Assembly (NCBI GenBank): GCA_945859605.1 | Contig: OX243811.1 | Coordinates: forward strand, 54,960,069-55,024,068 | Length of the DNA stretch: 64,000 nt | Direction: 5' to 3' | DNA from: Lumbricus rubellus | Taxonomy: Eukaryota; Annelida; Clitellata; Crassiclitellata; Lumbricidae | Shown here: positions 1-12,742 of the stretch, piece after piece | How the letters are laid out: the number at the start of each line of letters is the position of its first letter | How positions within the stretch are numbered: position 1 is the stretch's first letter | Translations under genes and position numbers: made by a program | Notes under the pieces: generated by a model | What the model was told of the DNA's origin: nothing | Databases searched by the model: none | The model's input: only the letters and a program-made list of their open reading frames with translations

Positions 1-252
1 GTGGAGTTTGGTCGTGAAAAGCTGAAAAGAAGACAACTACGTGACCCTACGAATTATTAGAGAGGTATGACCACTTCAAACTCCCCGCAATTCTTACCCT
101 GGTTGAGGGAGATGTCAGGTCACAATCGTTACCAAATCCAGCAAAGTACCGGAATATACGAGCATGCCTGTGAGGCGTAATTTTATGAGGTTTCTGTTGC
201 GCAACGTTTAATTACAATACACGAATGTGACAGATAGATGGACATATAGGTC

Positions 253-419
253 TAGGGCTTTTTAACGTGCAGTTGTACACAAAAGTGCAGTTGTAGAAGC
301 ACTTCTGTACAGTTAAAACTATCAAGAAAGGTCATTGTCCTCCGATTGGAAGTGATTTACCATGGATGAAGGGAAGGGAAAAAAGGAGTTGTGCAGTTCT
401 ACAAATTCAAAAACAGCCC
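253..419. repeat. dispersed repeat, copy 1 (possible hAT-type MITE)
   Basis: This block reappears at about 16853-17013 in the same orientation with the same order of landmarks: TTTTTAACGTGC near the start, GTACACAAAA, a GATTGGAAGT segment and GTGCAGTTCTA near the end. The two ends are weakly inverted (AGGGCTTTTT at the start, AACAGCCCT at the end), which resembles the CAGGG termini of hAT MITEs. I found no clean 8-bp target duplication, so the class is a guess; that it is repeated is seen directly. Confidence 0.55.
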
Positions 420-829
420 TGATATATAGCCTAATAATTATCACATCTATCCTATATAGCACGCCCTTACTCTTTGCATTGGAAAGCGAATCAGCGAAAT
501 GAAAAATCTTATGCCAGTAGCCTAGGCTATGATTCGTTTCAAGATCTCAACTTAGGCTAGGCTATAGCTGTTACAGTATTGGACCTATTCTTTATCATCG
601 TTCACACACACTAACGTCATATTGTAATTTGAAAGTCATGACTCGAGACGAAAACATAATTTAAAAAGAGTTCTGACTCAGTAGGTCTATATATATAGGG
701 CTATAGCCTATAGGCCCATAGTTTTGACTGCCAACAGCACGGTGGTCAACAGAAGTCAGTAAAGTAGCAAAGTAGTCTAATGCAAGTGTGTTCACAAAAA
801 GGTCACATCTGTCATAAAATAATGTGAAC

Positions 830-942
830 TACTAATTAGGATAGCCTATAATAAATAATTAACTTAGCAATCTGTGTGGGCCCCTGGAGGTCGTGGGCCC
901 GTGTGCTTTGCACACATTGCACACATGGTAGCTACGCCACTG
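830..942 (-). mobile_element. one-ended hAT-like terminal fragment
   Basis: Read on the minus strand, the segment starts at 942 with CAGTGGCGTAGCTAC, which resembles a hAT-type terminal inverted repeat, and continues with a short imperfect repeat of TGTGTGCAA/GCACAC. No partner terminus was found nearby, so this would be a fragment. The family call rests only on the terminal motif. Confidence 0.3.
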
Positions 943-2216
943 CAGCTCTGATTCCATCTGCTTTCTGTGCCGCTGTGCCTAAGATTCGCATAATTAAGCT
1001 TCGTTGGCTTCCTATTTTCCATAGCATAACTTATCGAGACTCCATAACGGCTAACTACACATCTCACCGTTTCCGGTTCTACATCATTCCTTAAATGCCT
1101 TCTGCTTATGTCCTTCATACATTAGTGGAGTATATTAGAGGATGCTCATCAATATAATTAGTCTATAAGCTTATAAGTTATTTTTTATTAGGCCGTGGGT
1201 GCACCTTGTAAGTGTTATAATAGAGCAGGAGCTCTTCAAACGTTACAGCGTGGAATATAGTCGTTTACCTATTAGGCCTAAGTATGAATATTTATAGACT
1301 GATGAGTGTTGTGTTTAAAGTGCATATCATAAACAAAGCAAGTGTACAGCAGAACTATTAAATTAACGAGGTTGGTAATGGCGTCGCACGGGTGAGACTC
1401 ACTTAGTCTACAGTTGGTCTATATTATTATGTCTAGGAGTCTCCTCGCACATCCTGAATGGAAGCTGAGTTACTGACTTAATGACGCTGTAACTTGCAGT
1501 ATAATAATAATGATGTCGGTTCTACCTACAGATGTATTTTGGTCGCTCGGTCTATTCGTCTGTAGTCATGATTCTACAATAATTCTCGCTTCCCATAAAC
1601 TGTCCATATTTCATCTGAATAATTACGCAGCACGCCTGATCTACAAATTAGTTAATATATACTTCATCGCCATGAATGGTTTTAAATCTCGTTCTCGATT
1701 GGCACTGTCATCTGGTAACCTGGTAGGCCAACACACACCATGGGCGGAGACTTAGGGGAGACAGGAAGACGGTTTCCTCCTCAATGAATGTGGTGGGGGC
1801 GTCGGTCCATGCATTTGTTCCCCCCCCCTCCATCGCTAAGTGTAAGGACATGGACACTTCATGAACACACTGCACTGGTGACGTAACAATGTTAGAAGAA
1901 GGGATCATCGAAGAAATGACTTTTAAAAAGGTCATTGGTTATTATTTTTGGCAGGGAAAATGGTACGGCTTTTCCAGGAAATTTCGACCCAAATAACTAA
2001 AAAAGGTCATCAACTTTTTTCTGGAGATTTCGGCCGAATGAGAAAAAAGATAGGTCTAGTCAGAAAAATTTTGGTCGGCAAAAAGATGGAAAATTTCGTC
2101 GTCGACTCAGCCTATGCAAGATATCACGACGGATCATCGATAGGCCATAAACCTATATTTATAGGCCTATTCCTAACAATTGAAGTCGTGACTTGCGAAA
2201 CAGACTGAAACAGCTG
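943..2216. other. no gene recognised
   Basis: Short open frames occur on both strands, but none has a domain, a convincing splice pattern or a start context. A C-rich run lies near 1820-1830. I see nothing that I can name. Confidence 0.4.
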
Positions 2217-2450
2217 CTTATTTATTTACTGTTTGTTTGTATGTGCACTTGTTATAGCGCCACTGCAAGCTCTCCCTACTCAGAGGCGCTCCCGAATGCA
2301 CTCTCTACTCAGAGGCGCTCTCTAATGCATCGGAGTTTTACGCCGAAGCGCTGAGCAATTGTGAGTGAAGGACTTGCCCAAGGTCCTTAAGCGGCGAGGT
2401 GGATTCGAACCTCCAAGATAACGACGCCACCACTACACCACCGCCAAGGG
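2217..2450 (-). mobile_element. tRNA-headed SINE (family A), reverse copy
   Basis: On the minus strand this reads as a polymerase III type head (GTGGTGTAGTGGTGGCGTCG, then the B-box GGTTCGAATCC), a middle containing GACCTTGGGCAAGTCCTTCA, then ...GGCGCTATAACAAGTGCAC and an ACAAACAAACA tail. The plus-strand copy at 16406-16650 has the same order. This copy carries an extra duplicated ACTCAGAGGCGCTC unit. The CCTTGGGCAAGT stretch resembles the central CORE of MIR-type SINEs. Confidence 0.75.
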
Positions 2451-2664
2451 TGGCTCCAGAGGGCGCGTGTCACATTTATGTACATGATTTTCCAACAGTT
2501 ACTGTAGTCTATAGGCTAGCAAGAAGAAGGCTAGCTATTGCTTCGCTATGCCATGAAGCATGGGAACCCACAGATATTTTTACAGAAAGGGTAAAACACA
2601 ATGATCACGATTAATTTCTTGCTCTTAGCAAGGATCTAAAAATGTAAAGCAAAAACTAAGAACA

Positions 2665-3058
2665 CGTGCCTATGCCTGTTCCCGTTCGTATCGAATTCAA
2701 GATCTTTTTACTTATTTGCAAGTCTCTCCACGCACGGAACCCTGCACTCGTGCATCCGCGTGATTACTATATCCGGACACATTCTTCCGCTTCCGGGTTG
2801 CGATTCAGATCACTTGAGAAAAGCGATCTTCGCATATGCGGTTGATCATGAAAACCCACTTCGGTGACCGCGCTTTCTCAGTGGAAAGCCCCCAGATGCT
2901 GGAATAGTCTTCCTACCGCTCTCGAGAGGCTGACTCAATAACTCATTCGTTTTTACTCCATCAAATTAGAACTCAAAACTTATTAATTTTTGTAAGGCCT
3001 GTCCAGCTGTAAGTTGCATGCAGCTTAATGTGCTACGGCGCCATACAAATTGTCATCG
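2665..3058 (+). mobile_element. degenerate LINE 3' end (CR1/L2/jockey-like)
   Basis: With frameshifts tolerated, the translation shows the usual reverse-transcriptase C-terminal tail of CR1/L2-type LINEs: RIEFKIFLLICKSLH, then NPALVHPRDYY, RTHSSASGLR and a damaged 'YGDRAFS..APR.WNSLP' block. It ends in GGCGCCATACAAATTGTCATCGAT, nearly the same 3' end as the remnant at 49650-49905, and then runs straight into a CTA microsatellite. It has no intact frame and is dead. Confidence 0.6.
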
Positions 3059-3100
3059 ATACTACTACCGGTACTACTACTACTACTACTACTGCTACTG

Positions 3101-3194
<94 letters not shown>

Positions 3195-3248
3195 CACTAC
3201 CACTACCACCACCACCACTACCACCACTACTACCACTACTACTAATTA

Positions 3249-3285
<37 letters not shown>

Positions 3286-3290
3286 CATTT
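3059..3290. repeat. (CTA)n then (TTA)n microsatellite
   Basis: About 185 bases of CTA/CTG/CCA trinucleotide units are followed by about 40 bases of TTA units. The array is open in several frames as poly-Thr, poly-Leu, poly-Tyr, poly-Ser or poly-Val, none of which is likely to be a gene. It begins immediately after a LINE 3' terminus. Confidence 0.95.
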
Positions 3291-4027
3291 TATGATTATT
3301 CCTATGCAGCATTTAGTAGTAAAACTGACTCCTCTAACCTGCGGTGGTGTTGCTAATGTTTCTCTTCTCCTCTGACAGATTATCTGAACGACTGCTGATG
3401 CAGAAAGCAGCGATAGGCTGTCGTTGATTTTACAGATTCTAGCATGTTTCTAATCAGATAAGCTTATGTCACTTTCCTCATCGAATTACTTTCCTATCTA
3501 TCGTCAAAGGACCCCTTCCCACTACGTCCAATTTGATGGCTGAATTGTCTATCACGATTTTCTCACATCACTGCATGGTCTTCGACTAAACACAAACCTC
3601 ACCAAATGGGATTATATACCCTCGTCTGGTAGAGGCCTATTATCTTCTCTCTGATCTTCCGAATGCAAGACGAGTTACTAGAATGAAGCCGTAGTATATA
3701 CATACTTAACCAAATGCATACATAGAACTTTAGGCTCACATTATGACTTCATAGAATGTAGAAGGTACAGTGCAGAAAGCTCAAAGAAATACAGTGGAAA
3801 GCGCAGCAAAATTAAATTATAGCGCAAGACAGAAGATTGTTTTCATTACCGGTACGTTTAAAAAATAGGTGCGAATGAGCAGCTTTACGTATGTGTGCAT
3901 TCAATCTTGGTTGCATCACTGTTACCTGGACAGGTGAAAAATTAAATCTAGCGCAGCATAAGTACAGAGCAGAGATGATTAGTATCGCCCGCGGCCCTCC
4001 TCCTATATCTTGACTTGGGACTGGTAC
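3291..4027. other. no gene recognised
   Basis: AT-rich non-coding sequence between the microsatellite and the MITE. No open frame has coding features. Confidence 0.4.
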
Positions 4028-4279
4028 CAGGGCTGAAAGTGAGCCGGGTCGGTCCGGGTCTGAGACCCGGCATCGATTTTCGAGACCTGCTGTTGCCGGG
4101 TCTCAGCCGGGTCGCAAAACAGGCTGTCAGATGCCAAAAGTAGGTAAAAATAGTAGAATTTTCGGAAATTTTGGGCAAATGACTATAGGAAAAACGACGC
4201 CAGAAACATTTATGGGCCAAAGGCGTGCTTGTCCGCCAAGGTGAGACCCGGCAACTTTTCCAAACCACTTTCAGCCCTG
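4028..4279. mobile_element. hAT-type MITE, intact copy
   Basis: A 252-bp element begins with CAGGGCTGAAAGTG and ends with the exact inverse, CACTTTCAGCCCTG. It is flanked by a perfect 8-bp duplication, ACTGGTAC (4020-4027 and 4280-4287). Eight-base duplications and CAGGG termini are typical of hAT elements. It has no coding capacity and is rich in GAGACCCGGC motifs. A second copy lies at 25723-26887, interrupted by another transposon. Confidence 0.9.
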
Positions 4280-4287
4280 ACTGGTAC

Positions 4288-6300
4288 TAGAAGAGTACAA
4301 GCACAAACAGTGACCTACAACCCATTATTTAGCAAAGAAAGTTCTTAGACGAGGCACGAATGTTCGATAGCAGATAATGATAAGTGAGGAAATAAAAATT
4401 ATGCTTGAAGATGAAACTGATATTGTAATTAGGTCGGTCTAAAAGTAAAATCATGTTTCAAAACACATAGCCTAAGTCATAAACGTTGTCCTACCCAGCT
4501 GTGGGCCTTAAAAATTCGCCAAGCCCCAGGGTATTTGCCCACCCACACAGCTGGTGTTTCTGCCAGGTTGGCTACGAACAGCCACAGAAACATCATTCTG
4601 CTGAGCAAAACTGTGATCCCGCAGTGAATCAAAGAAAAGGCAAAGCCTCTATTCTAAACGAAAACACATCGCGGCTGTGGGATGCAGGCATTTATTAAGA
4701 TGATATTGATACCACATTTTTAAGTGGAAGGTATACTGGCAGATCCCTGGCCAGGCATCAAGGGCGCCATTTACTGGGAGGGGCAATCTTTCTTTCAGCT
4801 CATGGATGTATTTATTAAAGGCTTGCAAAAACATCAGAGTTGTTTAGATTATGATTTCGTAAATATATCACAGTTCCTACAAGTGAGGGATCTAACCCGT
4901 TCAATTCATGAAAACAGTAGCAGCAAAGACCTTTAAGTAGGTCTTTGGTAGCAGGGTCGACGCCAAATGCGGTGGAAGAAAAGTTAAGAAACGCAAGCAT
5001 GTAGCCTACATTTTAATAGACGATTACTCTAAAAGCTTTCCTTCCGTTTGTTTCTTTGTTTAGGCCTATCTGTCTGCCCCACTAACTGCTCGAGAACGAG
5101 ACGCTCCAGCGAAATGAAAAGTTCACAAAAGTTGGTATTTCACATTCATGCTCCCATCTGCGGACCTGAATATATATACTTAATGAAATCGTTGAAGATC
5201 GTCGAACTCTGGCGACTCAGCAGATAGTGAACCGATCGCGGTATAAAATTTTATAAATACAGTCACAATATAAGCAGACAAGTCTATGAGGAGTCTCAAT
5301 TGAATTGGCGATATATGAATGTCTAGGATTATGATTTTAACCCCGTTAACTACACGACTGCTTATAGCAACAAGAGGAACTTGAAATAGACCTGCATGAT
5401 TGTAGCCTATGTATGTGGCGCTGACCCGAAATCTACAACTAAACTCCGCGTCCAAAGTTGTTTCTCACAATAATAATCATTATTTGTGTACAAATATTCG
5501 TGCAGTCTGCGGTGCTAGTTTTACACTGCAGCCGACTCATCGTGCGAGTAATGACTCGGCGCACATTATGCCATTAATAGGCTCTTGCAGAAGGGTAATA
5601 AAACACAAGCAGCGTCATTTTAAGGTCAACTTATGGCCCCAATTACACTCTTAAAAGTTATTATTAATGTCTGGTAAAGCAGGCACATTCAAACTGTAAA
5701 GATAATTTACATCAAGATCAGAAAATATAATATGTATAGAATGCATAATATTATTTATACTATAACATTGCGTCCAGGGTCGCATCACGGCGTTCGATTA
5801 AGTCAAGTTCGTTTAAGTCAAGGGTCGGGTTAATATAATTATCAGGGCCCTTAGGCCCTAACTCTGAACCCAGAAGCAAAGCAAATTACTAAAGTGCGAG
5901 TATCTGAAGAAAAATATCTAAGCGTACATGATAAGCATTAACAACCCAGTCGTCGGACCTCTGAAGTCCCCGAGCATTTCCCTTTGCCACTATCTTTCAG
6001 TGGTCCTGCGTGAGAGGCCATAGTCGTCTGAGTCATATCATACGTGTCGTTGTCATATAATGTGATGATTTACAGATGACTGTTAAAGAGAATCACAGAT
6101 CACCCGGTGTCCTCTTTATTACTGCGGTCGTCCTCTGCTACAATCGGGTTTTAGGCAGAACTGAGGCAATTCAGAATTCAACAGTACAATACACCAACTG
6201 ACAAGACTGATGACGCAAAGCCAGTGCAATGTGCATGCATTCGCTACTGCAGTGTACGCGCCGGAGCTGCTTCTAGCCACTGAAACGGTTAGTTATAGAT
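4288..6300. other. no gene recognised
   Basis: Non-coding upstream region of the serine protease gene. Short open frames overlap on both strands without recognisable domains. It may contain that gene's promoter, but I cannot point to a convincing TATA or initiator element. Confidence 0.4.
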
Positions 6301-6302
6301 AT

Positions 6303-6371
6303 ACTGCTGCTGCTGCTGATTCAGCCAGCAGCTGGAACCGTTGCTGCTGCTGCTGTTGCTGCTGCTGCTGG
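6303..6371. repeat. CTG trinucleotide repeats
   Basis: Two runs of CTG units (about 6305-6318 and 6341-6371) lie just upstream of the serine protease start codon, probably in its 5' untranslated region or promoter. They create a poly-Cys frame on the plus strand and poly-Gln on the minus strand, which I do not regard as genes. Confidence 0.8.
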
Positions 6372-6440
6372 TTGTGTATATGTATTCGGCGATTGTGCTG
6401 TTGGTGGTGACATTGACTTTCATAAGCATTAGACGAAAGG

Positions 6441-9400
6441 ATGATTCGAAAAATGGATGAGAACGTCGTCGTCATGCGACAAGTCTTTACAACGGTCGTC
6501 ATATTCTGCCTCTTGACGAACTCTCTCCAAGGTAAACTGATGCATGCAGTTCACTTACTTACTTTACTTGCACTAAATGAAATGTAGACTACCAAGACAC
6601 TATGGTAAAACATTCGGAAGTAGTGCGAATTGAAACGGTCGACTCTTCAATGCAGTTATGAAACCTCTCCTCTAATTTTACATGAATTAGGCTAATGTAA
6701 ACAATTCTAAAACGGTTCTGAAACCATCTGGTATAGTATGGGCTGTTCTAAGCCCAGTGCAAGACTTAATCATGTCCAAACTATTATGAGAATTCTGCAG
6801 CGCCTTTATCATAACAGTTAGGGCCAATAATTAATTAGTGCGTCAATACCTGTATTGGGATTGCACCCATAATATTTAGGGCAGATCTATATCGGTCATA
6901 ATTTTATGTCAAGAATTCTGGTTGGTGGGGGTCCACCAAACAAACAGCTAAACTTCTGGTATACCGATGGTTATCTTAGTGGTACCGAGTTGGTATTAAT
7001 TGGTAGAAGCAAACGTTTTGTCCATAATTTTATGCTCGCTTCGTGATCGTTGAACCCGGCGTTGATCTCCGGTGTCAGTCCATCAGCTCTCAGGTGGCAT
7101 TGCCATAATATGATATTATTATTTCGACGGTAGGTGGCTGCAGGTCTTTCGTCCGAACTCTACATGCATTGCAATGTAGGTCACGTGTGCAGTGAAACTG
7201 TTGGTCATTTTCACTGCTGCTCTCTCTAAGGAGTGGACGTTTAAATATATAATAGGTCGACATACATGTATTATGTGAGACTACCGGGCTTCGTATCCGC
7301 CTCCTCCTGCTTTTCGTACCAGTGCCCTATCATTCAGCCAACACTCCGCACATTGGGATGCGCAGGCCTATAATTATGACCGTATTAAACTGTGACATAT
7401 TAATTATATTTATCATAGCTGGAGTCAAAAGAGGCCAAGGCAGTTGAATTGTGTGAAAAGTCACATTGAGAGAAGTCTCATCAGCAGTCTGATTGGTGAC
7501 TGAGATCTCAGTAGTTTACCAAAGTCTCAGAACTTATATCATGGTGCCTTGATTTCTGACCTTAAACAGGGACAAGCACAAATTAAAAGTAATTTTTTTA
7601 TATGTTTATTGTTTCGTTCCAATAAAACTGCAGGTATATATATATACTTAATGTAAGCTAATTTAATCAGTGCACGACGATTGTCGTACAGCGACGCAGG
7701 TAGGCCAACTGCAAATTGGCGCGCGGCGTCTGGACAGGTGATTCCTGGACAGCGCGTGATGTCTAGACGAGCGTACGTTGAGTGTACAAGGAGGGAGTGG
7801 AAGTGAAGAAGGAGTGTTGTGTGTTGAGAGCCGTTGAGATAGGCTGTAATAGTTGTTGTTGAGTTGCGATAGAGTAGACTGATGAAGGTAGTAGTCGTGT
7901 AGTTGTTATGATAACGCAAGTGTAGTCATTGTTGTGTTGTTGCTGATCGTTTTACTTTACATCGGATTTTGGAGTATAATAAGAAGACTTAAACACGTCG
8001 TCGTTGTTGGTTACAAAACAGTGAAAGTCTGTAGATTCTTTACCTAGCCATTTAGCTAATGAAACAGTTATCTAGGGATAGGCCTATGCTACCACGAACT
8101 TATACGAAGAAGCTTCCGAAGAGACTGATAGGAGGAGGTGATCACAAGGAGGATATCACATTTGGTGTCGTTGCGGTGAGATAACGATCCAAGTTGCAGG
8201 AGAACGATCCTAGTTACGAACGGCGGGTCTACGTGCCAAGTTACGAACGGAGGGATTCTATCCAATCAACAGACGTTGTGGAGGAACGGACGCTGTGAAT
8301 TTATCGAGGAGCCGAGCACACGTGAGAAACGACAACACAACGACTACGAGGTAGAAAAACTTGCTTGTCTATTGAAGTTTGCATAAAGAATTGAAGTCAG
8401 TCAATTGCGAACATTTGAAGAGTAGCCTACTATTTTATCAAGCATCTGTAAAGTAAAGAAGTAAGATGGAGAAACTTACGGAGCAAAAGCAAGCAGCTAT
8501 TAAAAAGATGTCTTCGGAGAGACTAGTAAAATTATTAATTGAAGCAGGCGTAGACGCAGAAGAAGTTGAACAGATGTCGAGGGAACATTTGATGAGAACT
8601 TTGGCTGAGATTTGGGCAAAGGAAGAAGTTGAAGAAGAAGGTGCTGTTGTAGGCGCTAAAGAAAAGCCGGTTGAGAAACCTCAGGCACCGATGTCCATGG
8701 AGGCGTTGCTACAATTCATGATGATGAGTAGACAAGAGGAAAAAGAGAAAGAAGAGCAGCGTAGACAAGAGGAAAAAGAGAAAGAAGAGCAGCGTAGACG
8801 AGAAGAGAGAGAATTACGACAACAAGAGATAGATATGCAGAGGCAGCAGTTCCAGATACAATTAGAACAAATGAGAATAGATCGTGACGAATCAGAACGA
8901 AGAAGGATGGAGTTAATGATAGAATATGAAAAAGCAAGGAGAAGCGATGAAGAAATACGGAGACAGCAGATCGAAGACAAAAAAGCTCGTGAGGAAGAAA
9001 AGGAAAAGATGCGTTTACAAGAACTGCAAAGAGCCGAAGAGATTCGACAGGAAGAATTCCAAGCCGAAAAAGACAATTTGGAAAAAGCAGAAAGAGAAAG
9101 AGAAGAACAGATGCAATTGGAACAAAAGAAACTTGCTATTAAGGAAGCTCAACTCCATGAGATGGCTATTGAAAAGGAGGAACGCAGAAAGCAGTTAGAC
9201 TTGTTGCAGCAAAAGATAGAACAGGAGGAACTGCGCAGGGTAGAAGATCAAAATCGACTGACGAAGAAAGACGAAGACGATAGAAAATGTCGTGAAGAGT
9301 CAGAACGAAATAGGCTCAGAGAAAGTGAGACAATGGTGTCAAAGATTAAGAAGATAGGTGATGCAATGAAACATGTGTTACCGAAGATGCCGAATGATAT

Positions 9401-12400
9401 GATGGAAGTGCCATTATATTTTGAAACAGTTGAAAATGCATTCAATAGCTTCGCTGTGGAAAAGCAGTACTGGGTGAAATTGTTGTTGCCATTGATGACC
9501 CCGAGAGCGCGAACGGTGTTGAATCGATTGTCATTTGAGAATTTAGATAAATACGATGCAGTGAAAGAGCATTTGTTGATGGAATTCAAGTTAACAGCTC
9601 GTGAGTACAGGTCAAGGTTTGCAGAGGCCAAGAAGACAGCCGAAGAAACCTATACGATGTTCACGGCTAGGCTGAAGAACCTGTTGAATTATTATGTCCG
9701 AAGTAGACGAGTGGACAAAGACTACGAGAAGCTGTTTGATTTGTTAGTGGCGGACAAGCTGAAAGAATGTTTACCACCAGGTCCACTACAGTTTGTCTTA
9801 GCAAAAGAGGGCACAGAATGCTTGGAAGCCAGTGACGTGGCAGACCTCGCAGACATACATGTAAACAATCGGATTGGTGTGATGTTTCAAGAAAAGCCGA
9901 AATATGAGTCATGGGACAATAATCCAAAGCAAACCAAGTGGGACAGCAATAACAAAAAAACTGGAAGCCAAGCCAAAAGTAATGATGTAAGGAAAGATAA
10001 TTGCTCGGGAAAGCAGTGGTCGCAAGATAAACAGCAGTCAACGTGGGACAGACAAGCCTACAATCGAACTCCGCCGCTGGGACGCCCAACAGAAAGTAAT
10101 GCATCATACACGCCGTACAACAAGTGGGAGAACAATGAGCAAAGAAGTTTTATAAAGAAACGTTGCCACAACTGTCAGTCCGACAAACACCTAATAAAAC
10201 ACTGCCAAGCACCAGGAGCGGCAAATCTGAGAAAGAGCTTTAGTAGGAGTGCAGAGAATTTGAGAGTAAACCAGATCCAAGTGATAAATGCACCTCCTGG
10301 TTGGGAAGAACAATACAACCGAGAAACGGAAGTGAAGTCGGTGATGAAATGTACACCACGGTTTATAATACAAAGTAAAGATGATTTTTCACTTATAAAG
10401 AAGATTGCCTTGCAGCATGTGACGGTAGAAATACGTGGAAATGATGGTCAGCCTATACGAGTCAAAGCATTGAGTGACTCTGGAACCGAGATACCAGTAA
10501 TCAACGAGGAACTACTGAAAGGAACGACAGTAGAAGAAATCGGCAGAGTTCATCTGCAATGTGTAGCTGGAGAGCCGATTCCAGCTAAGTTGGTGAAAAT
10601 CGAAGTGCGGATGAGCAGTCGTAACGAAGGAGCAGCTACAGAGGATAGGACAATAAATATCGCGCCATATTTAACTTTAGTGTGTGCCAGCATTCCAGCG
10701 GATCTGTGCAAAGAAAACAGGGAAAAGTTCTTGCTACATCCGGAGATAATTGCAGAATTGAAAGAGATTCCACCAGTGAGTGTATTGCAAGAGGAACTAC
10801 AAGCGAATGTGACTACAAGAACACAAAGTCGGAGAGCAGAAGTCGAAGGCGGAGAAGATGAAATGATAAACGAAAGTTCGCAAGAAGATGACACGGACAG
10901 CGAAGATGAACTCAGTATTCAAGATGACGAAGGAATAACACCCGAGAACAATGAAAATGAAGAAGTGATGGCTGCATGTGAACGAAATGATAGTGAAGAT
11001 TCGGGGAGCGATGTGGAAATTGGTACGAGCATGAGAGAAATGTTTACGGAGAATACGAATGATGAAAAACAGGTGGAAAATGCAAAGAAATTGGAGAAAC
11101 AAAAACAGTATGCCGGCCAATATAACAAGAAAGCAAAATATAAAGAATTCAAACCAGGAGAAAACGTCAACGTACTATATCCAACGTCAACCAACAAATT
11201 GATCTCACGATGGCATGGTCCATGTACAGTGCTACAAAGAAGATCCAAGTATTCGTATCTGGTGGACATGAATGAAAACGGCCGACGAATCGTCCATGCC
11301 AACAAAATGAGGAAGTTCATCGCAAGAACATTATCGTGTGGTCTCATCGTGGCAGAGGACGACGAATTCGGATCAGTGGTAGAACTACCATTGAAAGAAG
11401 ACCAGGCAGAGACGACACAGAAATCGCTGCAATTGGACTATGAACAGATCGGACATCTTACCAGCGAGCAACAGAAATCACTTCAAGTGGGTGAGGAACA
11501 AATTACCGATTTAGCAATCAAGATGTCTAAACAAGTGCTGTATGCAATGAGCCGTATGTACATGTAGATGACATTGAAGTACATTTTGATAATTGTCCTA
11601 ATCATTTGAATGGACATTCTTTTAAGACAATTAGAATTGTTTCTGAAACAGATCAGATTGCATAATGTGATTTTATATATGTTTGAGGTTGGCAAACCAT
11701 TTAATTTGTATTGTGATAGCAGTGACTTTGCTGTGGGAACTGTGCTGTCACAAGTGGACGATGAGGGGATAGAACGTCCCGTTTCATTTATCAGTCAGAA
11801 GCTGACAGATACCCAGAGGAGATGGGCGACGATTGAGAAGGAAGCCTATGCATTGCAATCATATGGGCTTTAAACAAATTGAAAGAAATTATTATTGGTT
11901 CCAAGATTAATGTGTTCACTGACCATAATCCTTTAGTTTATTTGACTGAGTCAATGTCGAAGTCTGCTAAGTTAGTCCGATGGTCTTTATCATTGCAAAA
12001 TTTTGACATTCTGTTGAACTATAAGAAGGGAAAGCTGAATGTAGTAGCGGACTGCTTATCGAGATTGTAGTATAAGATATTTTGTGATTGCATTTAGTAT
12101 AAAAATTGTTTGTATTTAGTTTAAGCATTATACGTTCGCTAATTTTTAAGATTAATTAGCTCTCTTCAAAAGAAAGGAAGGAGGTAATGTAAGCTAATTT
12201 AATCAGTGAACGACGATTGTCGTACAGCGACGCAGGTAGGCCAACTGCAAATTGGCGCGCGGCGTCTGGACAGGTGATTGGCTGGACAGCGCGTGATGTC
12301 TAGACGAGCGTACGTTGAGTGTACAAGGAGGGAGTGGAAGTGAAGAAGGAGTGTTGTGTGTTGAGAGCCGTTGAGATAGGCTGTAATAGTTGTTGTTGAG

Positions 12401-12695
12401 TTGCGATAGAGTAGACTGATGAAGGTAGTAGTCGTGTAGTTGTTATGATAACGCAAGTGTAGTCATTGTTGTGTTGTTGCTGATCGTTTTACTTTACATC
12501 GGATTTTGGAGTATAATAAGAAGACTTAAACACGTCGTCGTTGTTGGTTACAAAACAGTGAAAGTCTGTAGATTCTTTACCTAGCCATTTAGCTAATGAA
12601 ACAGTTATCTAGGGATAGGCCTATGCTACCACGAACTTATACGAAGAAGCTTCCGAAGAGACTGATAGGAGGAGGTGATCACAAGGAGGATATCA

Positions 12696-12742
<47 letters not shown>

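Larger units (their letters stand above)
7652..12697 (+). mobile_element. Gmr1-like Ty3/gypsy retrotransposon lacking RT and integrase cores
   Basis: Complete LTR-to-LTR unit of 5046 bp inside intron 1 of the serine protease gene, in the same orientation. It has 509/510-bp LTRs, a candidate primer-binding site at 8163, a gag-protease frame, an integrase C-terminal module, a broken RNase H and a purine-rich tract (12168-12184) before the 3' LTR. Integrase pieces lie upstream of RT/RNase H pieces. That is the reversed, copia-like order that defines the Gmr1 group of Ty3/gypsy elements, whereas most gypsy elements have integrase last. The integrase catalytic core and nearly all of the RT are deleted, so the copy depends on proteins made elsewhere. 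The flanks are TA-rich and show no clear target duplication. Confidence 0.88.

Noticed and set aside
3018..3375. Overlapping poly-Tyr, poly-Thr, poly-Leu, poly-Ser and poly-Val frames
   Set aside because: They are products of a trinucleotide microsatellite open in every frame.
6210..6410. Poly-Cys / poly-Gln frames
   Set aside because: CTG repeat artefact upstream of the serine protease start.
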